A stretch of 58,813 nt of DNA from Fusobacterium sp. (GTDB taxonomy: Bacteria; Fusobacteriota; Fusobacteriia; Fusobacteriales; Fusobacteriaceae): assembly GCF_029258315.1 (NCBI RefSeq), contig NZ_JARHZE010000063.1, positions 1 to 58,813 of the forward strand. Direction: 5' to 3'. The notes beneath the pieces were generated by a model that saw only the letters and a list, made by a program, of their open reading frames with translations, did not search any database and was not told the DNA's origin. Numbering within the stretch: the stretch's first letter is position 1; each line of letters starts with the position of its first letter. Shown here in pieces: positions 1 to 6,298 of this stretch. The translations under genes were made by a program, and so were the position numbers.

Positions 1-17
1 ATCAAACTCTTCATTAA
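1..17 (-). rRNA. 16S rRNA, 5' end only (runs off the left edge)
   Basis: Read on the minus strand, the last bases before the edge are TTAATGAAGAGTTTGAT, the universal start of bacterial 16S rRNA; E. coli begins AAATTGAAGAGTTTGAT. Aligning to E. coli puts the mature 5' end near position 17. Only about 17 bases are inside the window, so identity rests on this short but highly characteristic motif and on the strong promoter and long untranslated leader behind it. The rest of the rRNA operon would lie to the left. Confidence 0.72.
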
Positions 18-147
18 AAATTTATATTTTATTGACTAGGTCAATTTAATTTACACTTACCATTTTTTAAACACCAAATAAGGTTGTTTGCTTGTCATAT
101 TCATCTATTCTGTTGTTAATGTCCTTCTGCCTATTTCTCATAGACAT
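18..147 (-). promoter_or_regulatory. rRNA operon leader
   Basis: Transcribed spacer between the predicted start (about 147) and the 16S gene. It contains three small inverted repeats. One is CTAT-GAGAA-ATAG just after the start, with a GNRA-like pentaloop resembling boxB of rRNA and phage antitermination leaders. One is an imperfect AAACAACC/GGTGTTT stem near 69-89. The third is ATTGAC-N3-GTCAAT at 31-45, about 14 bases before 16S. A classical boxA was not recognised. A role in antitermination or 16S processing is inference from position. Confidence 0.5.
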
Positions 148-153
148 GTAATA

Positions 154-182
154 ATTATACCTTAGAGTTTATATTTTGTCAA
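154..182 (-). promoter_or_regulatory. rRNA operon promoter
   Basis: A full-consensus sigma-70 promoter on the minus strand. TTGACA is the complement of 177-182 and TATAAT the complement of 154-159, with exactly 17 bp between them. Transcription would start near 147 and run left into 16S. A perfect match in both boxes fits an rRNA promoter. The upstream stretch to about 350 is extremely A/T rich, as expected for an UP element. Confidence 0.85.
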
Positions 183-429
183 CAAAAATATTTATTTTTT
201 TAAATATTTCTTTATTTTTCAATAGTTTTTATATTTTTAAATTTTGTTTTTATTAAAATAATAAATCATATTTTTATTTTATAATTAAATAAAAAACTTA
301 TTTCTCTATAATATTTTTTATTTGTTGTATATTTTATAAATTTATTTAAAATTTTTATCAATATCTATTTTATTATCAAATTTAATTTCAATATATTAAA
401 TAAATTTTCTAATAAGAATCTAAAAAAAT
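183..429. other. gene-free AT-rich stretch upstream of the rRNA promoter
   Basis: Almost pure A/T with no open reading frame supported by a ribosome binding site on either strand. It may act as an UP element or curved DNA for the rRNA promoter. A weak TTGATA-17-TATAAA arrangement can be read on the minus strand around 325-355, but in such AT-rich DNA this carries little weight. Confidence 0.4.
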
Positions 430-457
430 AACATAAAAACATTTCGTTTTCTATGTT
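421..457 (-). terminator. intrinsic terminator of a possible small RNA
   Basis: AACATAAAAAC (430-440) pairs with GTTTT plus TATGTT (446-457) apart from one bulged base. On the minus strand the hairpin is followed by a run of seven T (422-428). It cannot belong to rnpB, which has its own terminator at 578-610. It therefore marks the end of another minus-strand transcript, or a second stop for read-through from rnpB. Confidence 0.55.
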
Positions 458-560
458 ACATGGCTCTTATGGTATTATTCTTTAAAAATGAGACTATATA
501 TAATTGAAATGGCAATTCTCCCATATTAAAATATTATTTTTTTATAAAAACTTTATTTTA
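458..560 (-). ncRNA. possible small RNA between rnpB and the rRNA promoter
   Basis: This roughly 100-base stretch is less AT-rich than its flanks and is bounded by the rnpB terminator on one side and its own intrinsic terminator (421-457) on the other. No known RNA family was recognised. A 22-codon open frame starting at a minus-strand ATG near 526 lacks a ribosome binding site. No good promoter was seen, so it may instead be a processed 3' product of rnpB read-through. Assignment is inference from the terminator alone. Confidence 0.3.
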
Positions 561-577
561 TAATTTCCTCAGAAATA

Positions 578-610
578 AAAAAAGATGATCATCAAAAACC
601 ATCTTTTAAT
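578..610 (-). terminator. rnpB terminator
   Basis: On the minus strand AAAAGATG (complement of 600-607) pairs with CATCTTTT (complement of 580-587), followed by a T-rich tail. It lies about 10 bases beyond the 3' end of rnpB. Confidence 0.8.
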
Positions 611-619
611 TTTAATATA

Positions 620-953
620 AGTAGGCATCACGTAAGCCGGGTTTTGTATCTGTTAATTATTTATCTAGACTTACAATCACTTATAAGTTCAAGCAACTTA
701 CCATGAAAGCTGGACGAGCAGCCCTTAACCTTTCTTTCTTAGTCTTGCTCCAGAGGGGGTTTACAAAACATTTTCAGTTTCCTAAAAATTTGGTAGTCTC
801 TTACACTGCCTTTTCACCCTTACCATATAGGCGGTTTATTTTCTGTTGCACTTTCCTTAGAATTACTTCCAATAGCCGTTAGCTATCCTCTTCGCTCTAT
901 GGAGCCCGGACTTTCCTCTTGAAAAATTCCAAGCAATTAACTGTAATACCTAC
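620..953 (-). ncRNA. rnpB: RNase P RNA
   Basis: Catalytic RNA of RNase P, which removes 5' leaders from tRNA precursors. Two hallmarks are visible on the minus strand: GAGGAAAGTCCGGGCT near the 5' end (complement of about 902-917) and the 3' AAACCCGGCTTA (about 634-645). The terminal helix P1 forms between the 5' GTAGGTATTAC (complement of 943-953) and the 3' GTGATGCCTAC (complement of 621-631), which fixes both ends. About 334 nt, normal for a bacterial type A-like RNA. It is transcribed from its own promoter and ends at the hairpin at 578-610. Confidence 0.95.
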
Positions 954-958
954 ACTCT

Positions 959-987
959 ATTATAACATATATTTCTTATTTTTATAA
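959..987 (-). promoter_or_regulatory. rnpB promoter
   Basis: A perfect TATAAT (complement of 959-964) lies six bases before the mapped 5' end of rnpB. The -35 position 17 bp upstream (982-987, TTATAA) is a poor match, so only the -10 box is firm. Confidence 0.65.
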
Positions 988-1014
988 TTCTTTTTTTAAT
1001 AAATACTTTTTTCT

Positions 1015-1470
1015 TTATTTTTCAATATTTTCTTCAGCTTCAATTTCTTTTTCTTCTGCCTCTTCAGATGCTAAAACTTTATCTATGGAATCCAAAACTC
1101 CCACGATATACTCTTCATATTTTCCTTCATACAACTCTTTTTTATAATTATCTAAAATCGCACTAAGTTCTACTGATTTATTTTCTAAATTTAAATCCTC
1201 TGAAAATTTTAATTCAACTGATATTTCATCTTTATTTATTTTCTGTATATCAAAAATAACAGTTCTCTGTGGATCTTCTGGATGAAAACTTTCTTCTCCA
1301 TCAAAAATATTTATATATATTTTTATTTTCTTACTACTCTCTATTTTTTCTATTGATCTATCTATTCTTCTGATAGCTTTAAAATCAAAAGTATTCGTTT
1401 CATCTTTTATTCCTGCAAAAATTTCATTCATAATAATAAAACTTAAAATAATCATAATAATTTTTTTCAT
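1015..1470 (-). CDS. small secreted acidic protein of unknown function
   Basis: Predicted 151 residues. The start at 1470 is chosen because GAGGAAAAA precedes it at the right distance and it opens a classic signal peptide (MKKIIMIILSFIIMNEIFAG, cleavage after about residue 20). An upstream in-frame start would overlap the NIF3 gene and has no better site. The mature part has a basic, helix-prone beginning (RRIDRSIEKIESSKK), a beta-rich middle and a very Glu-rich C-terminus, with no cysteine or known motif. It is the last gene of the dnaG-rpoD operon, 10 bases behind the NIF3-family gene, and no terminator was seen before rnpB. I do not recognise the family; periplasmic or surface location is inferred from the signal peptide. 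Confidence 0.75.
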   Translation of the reverse strand: MKKIIMIILSFIIMNEIFAGIKDETNTFDFKAIRRIDRSIEKIESSKKIKIYINIFDGEESFHPEDPQRTVIFDIQKINKDEISVELKFSEDLNLENKSVELSAILDNYKKELYEGKYEEYIVGVLDSIDKVLASEEAEEKEIEAEENIEK

Positions 1471-1480
1471 TTTTTCCTCA

Positions 1481-2263
1481 CTAAACTTTATTAAATACAG
1501 GTTTATCATTAAAATCTATTATTTCTACACCGTCAAATATTTCTAGTTCTTTTCTTATTAGATCTCCATAAAAACACTCTGTTTCATAATGTCCCACATC
1601 TATTATACAAAATCCCTCTTCTAAAGAATCTAAAGCTTCGTGATATTTAACATCTCCTGTTATTAATAGATCTGCTCCTAATTTTTTAGCTTTTCTCCAA
1701 TAACTACTTCCAGATCCATTTACTATTGCTATTTTTTTAATAACTAATTTTTCCTCTTGATTTTTTACAACTCTTAGATTATTAGTTAAAAATACAGATT
1801 TTATTTTTTCTATAAAGGCATCAAATCCAATTTTCTCATCTAATGAATAAACACGTCCAATTCCAAAATTTTCATTATTTACTTCATCTATTATTTTCCC
1901 ATTTTTTAAATTTAATTTCTCTCCAACATAGTCATTTAGACCTCCTTGAGTACTATCTAAATTTGTATGCAAAGAGTAAATAGCTATATTATTTTCTATT
2001 GCTGTCAATATTTTTTCTCCCAATACAGTATCAGTATTGATCTTTTTTATTCCTGAAAATATTAAAGGGTGATGAGATATTATTAAATCAACATTGTTTT
2101 TTATAGCATTTTCCAATGAAGCAACTGTTACATCTAAAGAAAGCTGAATCCTCTTTATCTCTTTTTTTCTTCTTCCTACCATAAGTCCTACATTATCCCA
2201 CTCTTCCTTATTAGAAACAGGAAATCTTTTTTCTAGAACTTTTATTATTTCATTTAATATCAT
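1481..2263 (-). CDS. NIF3-family dinuclear metal-centre protein
   Basis: 260 residues, the short YbgI-like form without the inserted PII-like domain of B. subtilis YqfO. The metal-binding HHPLIF sits near residue 64, HTNLDS near residue 98, and a C-terminal HYETE completes the usual ligand set. Family members form toroidal hexamers with a two-metal site and are often annotated as GTP cyclohydrolase I type 2; the true reaction is uncertain. Its ATG overlaps the TGA of the sigma-like gene by four bases (ATGA), implying translational coupling. Linkage of nif3-type genes to rpoD is familiar from Firmicutes. Confidence 0.9.
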   Translation of the reverse strand: MILNEIIKVLEKRFPVSNKEEWDNVGLMVGRRKKEIKRIQLSLDVTVASLENAIKNNVDLIISHHPLIFSGIKKINTDTVLGEKILTAIENNIAIYSLHTNLDSTQGGLNDYVGEKLNLKNGKIIDEVNNENFGIGRVYSLDEKIGFDAFIEKIKSVFLTNNLRVVKNQEEKLVIKKIAIVNGSGSSYWRKAKKLGADLLITGDVKYHEALDSLEEGFCIIDVGHYETECFYGDLIRKELEIFDGVEIIDFNDKPVFNKV

Positions 2264-3036
2264 AATGAAAACATCCTTCCATCTCTTGATGAAATTTTAG
2301 AAAGTGCTACTGAGAATAATTCTTCCCCTTGGTTCTTTTCTAAATTCATCTCTTTTTCTATTTCAAAAATAGAGTATCTTTTCTCAAGTCCCAAACCAAA
2401 GTAATATTCTATCGCTTTTATTTCATCCTTTGAAAGTGAAAATGCAATACTATCTATTGTTAAATTTTCTAAAACTTTTACTTTTTTATCTATTTCTTCA
2501 TTAGTTATTTCTACATCATCCATATGAGTTTTTGTGAAATAATATAAAAATTCTTGTCTCATCTGTTCAAATCTCTCTTCCACATAAAAAGCCATCTGTC
2601 TAGCTGACCATATTTTTATATATTTTTTTAAATCTCCGTTGTCATATGAATATCTATTTAAAGCTTCTATAGCTCCCATTAACCCCTCTTGCACCAATTC
2701 AAGATATTCTATTCCATCTCTTAAAAAATATAAAGCAATCTTTGCTATATCTGTAAAACTATTTACAACTAATTTTTCTTTTGACTCTTGGTCTTCAATA
2801 TTATCAACTAATTCTTCATACTCTTCACTTGTTAATGGTTCGTAAAGATTTATTTCCTCTAAATAATCTAGTACATTTTCATCTGTCATTTCTTCAACTG
2901 GTTTTTGAGATATTAAAAATTCATTTTCTCTCTCTAGTTCAAGATCAAACTCTAAATTTTCTTTTAAAAACTCATTAAATTCATTATTGTCTCTATGCTT
3001 TTCAAATACAAACTTCTCAAAATTTTCTAATAACAT
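2260..3036 (-). CDS. degenerate sigma-70 family protein encoded behind rpoD
   Basis: 258 residues that align by eye with the RpoD encoded just upstream. Residues 53-85 resemble region 1.2. Residues 112-128 (LELVQEGLMGAIEAL) match region 2.2, the main core-polymerase contact. Residues 199-250 resemble region 4 (LSKDEIKAIEYYFGLG). The aromatic melting segment of region 2.3, [11 protein letters not shown] in RpoD, is reduced here to KKYIKIWSARQ. The recognition helix of region 4.2 ([10 protein letters not shown]) is replaced by LEKNQGEELF, and region 3 is mostly missing. So core-binding parts are kept while DNA-contacting parts are lost. AAGGAGA precedes the ATG; a strong hairpin (3054-3080) separates it from rpoD. 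It could be a specialised sigma factor, a sigma competitor or a core-binding regulator; the choice is inference. Confidence 0.75.
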   Translation of the reverse strand: MLLENFEKFVFEKHRDNNEFNEFLKENLEFDLELERENEFLISQKPVEEMTDENVLDYLEEINLYEPLTSEEYEELVDNIEDQESKEKLVVNSFTDIAKIALYFLRDGIEYLELVQEGLMGAIEALNRYSYDNGDLKKYIKIWSARQMAFYVEERFEQMRQEFLYYFTKTHMDDVEITNEEIDKKVKVLENLTIDSIAFSLSKDEIKAIEYYFGLGLEKRYSIFEIEKEMNLEKNQGEELFSVALSKISSRDGRMFSL

Positions 3037-3053
3037 TTTTTTCTCCTTACTTA

Positions 3054-3080
3054 AAAATAGGAGCTAGTAGCTCCTATTTT
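3054..3080 (-). terminator. terminator or attenuator after rpoD
   Basis: Perfect 11-bp inverted repeat AAAATAGGAGC-TAGTA-GCTCCTATTTT ending directly at the rpoD stop codon. On the minus strand it is followed by AAGTAAGGAG, with no long T run beyond the stem's own TTTT, so partial read-through into the sigma-like gene is likely. Confidence 0.8.
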
Positions 3081-4346
3081 CTATTTTTGTTTAAAATCTT
3101 CTAATTTTTTTCTTCTACTAGGATGTCTTAATTTTCTCAGAGCTTTAACCTCTATTTGTCTTATTCTTTCTCTTGTTACTTTAAAGATTTTTCCAACTTC
3201 TTCCAAAGTTTTTGGTGCTCCATCTTCAAGACCATATCTGTATCTTAATACTTGCTTTTCTCTATTATTCAATGTATTTAATACTTCATTTAATTGCTCT
3301 TTTAATAAAACTCTATTAGTTTCTTCATAAGGATTTAGCATTTTGTTATCCTCTACGAAATCTCCTAATTCACTATCCTCTTCACTTCCAACTGGAGTTT
3401 CTAAAGATATAGGATCCTGATTCATCTCTTGAATAGCTTTTACTTTTTCAACTTCTAGGTTTAATCTTTTTGCTATTACATCTGGAGTAGCATCTCTTCC
3501 TGTTTCTTGTAGATATACTCTAGCTTCTTTTTTTATTTTATTAATTGTTTCTATCATATGAACTGGTATTCTTATTGTTCTACCTTGGTCAGCAATAGCT
3601 CTTGTAATTGCTTGTCTTATCCACCAAGTAGCATACGTAGAGAATTTATATCCTTTTGTATATTCAAACTTATCAACAGCTTTCATAAGTCCAATATTTC
3701 CTTCTTGAATTAAATCAAGTAATTTTAACCCTCTATTTGTATGTTTTTTAGCAATACTAACAACAAGTCTTAAGTTTGCTTCAACTAATTGTTGAGCAGC
3801 ATACTCATCACCTTCATAAGCTCTTTTTGCATAATCCAATTCTTCAGCATGACTAAGTAAAGGTATCTGTCCTATTTCTCTCAGATACATTTTTATAGGT
3901 TCATCGACTCCCATTTCACTTGCCATCATTCCACTATAATAATCATCATCTGAAAAATCTTCTTTAGAATAATCGTCAAAATCATCTAAATCCATATCAT
4001 CAAAGTCGTGGAAATCTAAATCATCTAAATCACCAAACTCATCTTCATCTAAAATATTCTTCCCTGAAAAATCTTCATAATTTCCATAGTCTGATGAATC
4101 CTTTTCTACTTTTTTAGATTTTGCTGAATCTGCTTTTTTAGCTTTTCTAGCAACTATCTCTTCTTCTTTGATTATTTCGATCCCTTGATCTATCATCCCT
4201 TCTACTAGTTGCTGAATCTTTTCAACAGAAAGCTCATCTTTTAACTCCCTATTTATCTCTTCATAAGTAATCACTTTATCCTGTATCGCTTTACGAAGTA
4301 AGGCAAGAACTTTTTCATTTCTTATTAATTCTTTTAATCCTTCCAT
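3081..4346 (-). CDS. rpoD: primary sigma factor RpoD (SigA)
   Basis: Housekeeping sigma-70 factor that directs RNA polymerase to TTGACA/TATAAT promoters. 421 residues. The N-terminal helical region (1-80) is followed by an extremely Asp/Glu-rich linker (about 95-145). After that come region 1.2 ([17 protein letters not shown]), region 2 with [12 protein letters not shown] and [15 protein letters not shown], region 3, and region 4 ending in [18 protein letters not shown]. All DNA-contacting residues are intact. A strong AAGGAGG lies 10 bases before the ATG, and the gene starts 15 bases after dnaG stops, as in the classical macromolecular-synthesis operon. The near-consensus promoters throughout this window fit its intact regions 2.4 and 4.2. 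Confidence 0.97.
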   Translation of the reverse strand: MEGLKELIRNEKVLALLRKAIQDKVITYEEINRELKDELSVEKIQQLVEGMIDQGIEIIKEEEIVARKAKKADSAKSKKVEKDSSDYGNYEDFSGKNILDEDEFGDLDDLDFHDFDDMDLDDFDDYSKEDFSDDDYYSGMMASEMGVDEPIKMYLREIGQIPLLSHAEELDYAKRAYEGDEYAAQQLVEANLRLVVSIAKKHTNRGLKLLDLIQEGNIGLMKAVDKFEYTKGYKFSTYATWWIRQAITRAIADQGRTIRIPVHMIETINKIKKEARVYLQETGRDATPDVIAKRLNLEVEKVKAIQEMNQDPISLETPVGSEEDSELGDFVEDNKMLNPYEETNRVLLKEQLNEVLNTLNNREKQVLRYRYGLEDGAPKTLEEVGKIFKVTRERIRQIEVKALRKLRHPSRRKKLEDFKQK

Positions 4347-4361
4347 AAATGAGAAGCCTCC

Positions 4362-6167
4362 TTATAAAATATTATTTTCACTTAGTATCCCCCTAAATTT
4401 TTTATACTTTTCTTCTAACTCTTCAAAGCTCATTTCTGAACGTAATTCCTCTTCTACACTTTTTAACTTAAAAGACATTATTAAATCTGTTAATTTCTCC
4501 ATTGATTCTTTTAGTTCTTTTAAGAACCAGGATTTGTATATCTCTTTTAACAATTCTTGAGATTTTCTATCTTCTGAATACTCAATAGATTTAATTAATA
4601 AATTTAAAGCTTCATCTCTTTCATTATCATTAAAATTTTCATTTTTTATAAATTCCATTAATTCTTTTGACAGATCTTTTTGTTCATCATTATCTAAACT
4701 TTCAAAAAAATAAAATATTTTTTTTGAAAAACTAGACTCCAGTGTTTTATCAAAAAAATACTTATAAAAATCTATTCTCGAAAAAATGAGCTCTATAGTC
4801 ATTTCTTCTAATATTCCAACTCCGACGCTTTTTTCCTTTTCTTTTTTGAAAAAAATTTCATTTTTTTCTTGATTTTTTTGATATTTATTATTATCTATTA
4901 AAGTTCCCTTTAATAAATTTTTATCTATTCCAGTATATTTGGAAAGTTTATCTAAATATAAACTTCTCTCTAAAACTGATTCTATATTTTTAAAAAATTC
5001 TTTAAATCTTGCTATAAATTTTTCTTGTGACATTATATTATTTAGATCGTATTCTTTTATATACATCTCATATAAAAAATCAAATATCTCTAAAGAATTT
5101 TTTACAGCTTTTAAAAAAGCATCTTTTCCAAAACTTTTTAAAAACTCATCTGGATCTTTTGCATTTTCTAGTTTTAATACTCTGATATTAAATCCTAAGT
5201 TTTTTAATATCAAAGCTGTCCTTTCTGTTGCCATCTGCCCAGCATTATCCATATCTAAAGACATAATCACATTATTAGTATATCTTTTTAAAAGTTCTCC
5301 CTGTTCATAAGTAAATGCAGTTCCTAATGAGGCCAAAGCCACATCAAAACCATAACTATGAGCTGACAAAACATCCATATATCCTTCCATCAGTAAAGAA
5401 TAATTCTTCTTTTTAAGAATACTTCCCTTATCTTTTATTCCATATAAATTTCTACCTTTTTTAAAAATAGGAGTATCTGGTGAGTTTATATATTTAGGAA
5501 TCTCCTTACTATTTTCTAAAGTTCTTCCACCAAAAGCTATTACTCTTCCACTTATAGAATATATAGGAAACATTATTCTATTTCTAAAAGCATCATATAT
5601 TCCTTTTTCTCCAGCTTTTGCCAATCCAAGCTCTATAATATCATCTTTATCAAAACCTTTTGCTATAAGATAGTCAAAAAGACCACTCCACTCATTTAAA
5701 GAATAACCCAATTGATTTTCTTTTATGACTTTTGGAGTTACTCCTCTTTTTGTCAAATATTCTAAAGCCGATCTTCCCCTATTTTCAAAAACATTTTCTT
5801 GAAAATATCTATGAGCTTCTTCCATTATCTTATAATATTTCTCATTCTCTTCTTGTTTCTGAAAAGATTTACCATAAACTTTCATAGGAATATTATATTT
5901 TTTTGCAAGTTCTCCTATAGCTTCTTCATAGGAAATTTTATGATACAAAGAATAAAATTTTATTGCATTACCACCAGCACCACAAACAAAGCACTTACAA
6001 ATATTTTTTGAAGGACTAACAGAAAATGAAGGAGTCGTATCTGGATGAAAAGGACAAAGTCCTTTGTAATTTGAACCTGCTTTTTTTAGCTCTATTTCAT
6101 CTCCAACAACTTCTTCTATTCTTAATTGACTTAATAAATTTTCTACATCTTCCGATCTATATTTCAT
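4362..6167 (-). CDS. dnaG: DNA primase
   Basis: Makes RNA primers for the replication fork. 601 residues. The N-terminal zinc-binding domain has C-x2-H and C-x2-C pairs (CPFH near residue 38, CFVC near residue 59). The catalytic core has the TOPRIM motifs EGYMD near residue 261 and SLDMDNAG near residue 304, and a helical DnaB-interacting C-terminus follows. TTGGAGA precedes the ATG. It is the first gene of the dnaG-rpoD unit, driven by the promoter at 6202-6230. Length and motif order are normal for the family. Confidence 0.97.
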   Translation of the reverse strand: MKYRSEDVENLLSQLRIEEVVGDEIELKKAGSNYKGLCPFHPDTTPSFSVSPSKNICKCFVCGAGGNAIKFYSLYHKISYEEAIGELAKKYNIPMKVYGKSFQKQEENEKYYKIMEEAHRYFQENVFENRGRSALEYLTKRGVTPKVIKENQLGYSLNEWSGLFDYLIAKGFDKDDIIELGLAKAGEKGIYDAFRNRIMFPIYSISGRVIAFGGRTLENSKEIPKYINSPDTPIFKKGRNLYGIKDKGSILKKKNYSLLMEGYMDVLSAHSYGFDVALASLGTAFTYEQGELLKRYTNNVIMSLDMDNAGQMATERTALILKNLGFNIRVLKLENAKDPDEFLKSFGKDAFLKAVKNSLEIFDFLYEMYIKEYDLNNIMSQEKFIARFKEFFKNIESVLERSLYLDKLSKYTGIDKNLLKGTLIDNNKYQKNQEKNEIFFKKEKEKSVGVGILEEMTIELIFSRIDFYKYFFDKTLESSFSKKIFYFFESLDNDEQKDLSKELMEFIKNENFNDNERDEALNLLIKSIEYSEDRKSQELLKEIYKSWFLKELKESMEKLTDLIMSFKLKSVEEELRSEMSFEELEEKYKKFRGILSENNIL

Positions 6168-6201
6168 CTGTTTTCTCCAAAAAAAAAGCTTTCAAAGATA
6201 T

Positions 6202-6230
6202 ATTATAATATATTTTATTCAAAATATCAA
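6202..6230 (-). promoter_or_regulatory. promoter of the dnaG-rpoD operon
   Basis: Minus-strand TTGATA (complement of 6225-6230) and TATAAT (complement of 6202-6207) are exactly 17 bp apart. Expected start is near 6195, giving a leader of about 28 bases before dnaG. Confidence 0.85.
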
Positions 6231-6269
6231 TGAATATGTAAAAAACCACAACCTTTTTTTGATTAGAAA

Positions 6270-6290
6270 GGCAACCTATATTAGGTTGCC
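6270..6290 (-). terminator. terminator after the PpiC gene
   Basis: Perfect 9-bp stem GGCAACCTA-TAT-TAGGTTGCC eight bases after the stop of the PpiC-type gene. The following minus-strand tail (TTTCTAATC) is only moderately T-rich, so termination may be incomplete. Confidence 0.7.
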
Positions 6291-6298
6291 ATTAATTC

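Noticed and set aside
31-45. ATTGAC-N3-GTCAAT read as a MarR-type operator.
   Set aside because: It lies between the rRNA promoter and 16S, where an RNA processing stem or chance repeat is more likely than a repressor site.
67-147. A 26-codon open frame (starting MSMRNRQKDI) in the rRNA leader, beginning at the predicted transcription start.
   Set aside because: It has no ribosome binding site, would have to be leaderless, and lies in an rRNA leader; chance is more likely.
4939-5310. A 123-codon plus-strand frame inside dnaG.
   Set aside because: Antisense shadow of the TOPRIM region with hydrophobic, Ser/Phe-rich composition typical of reversed AT-rich genes.
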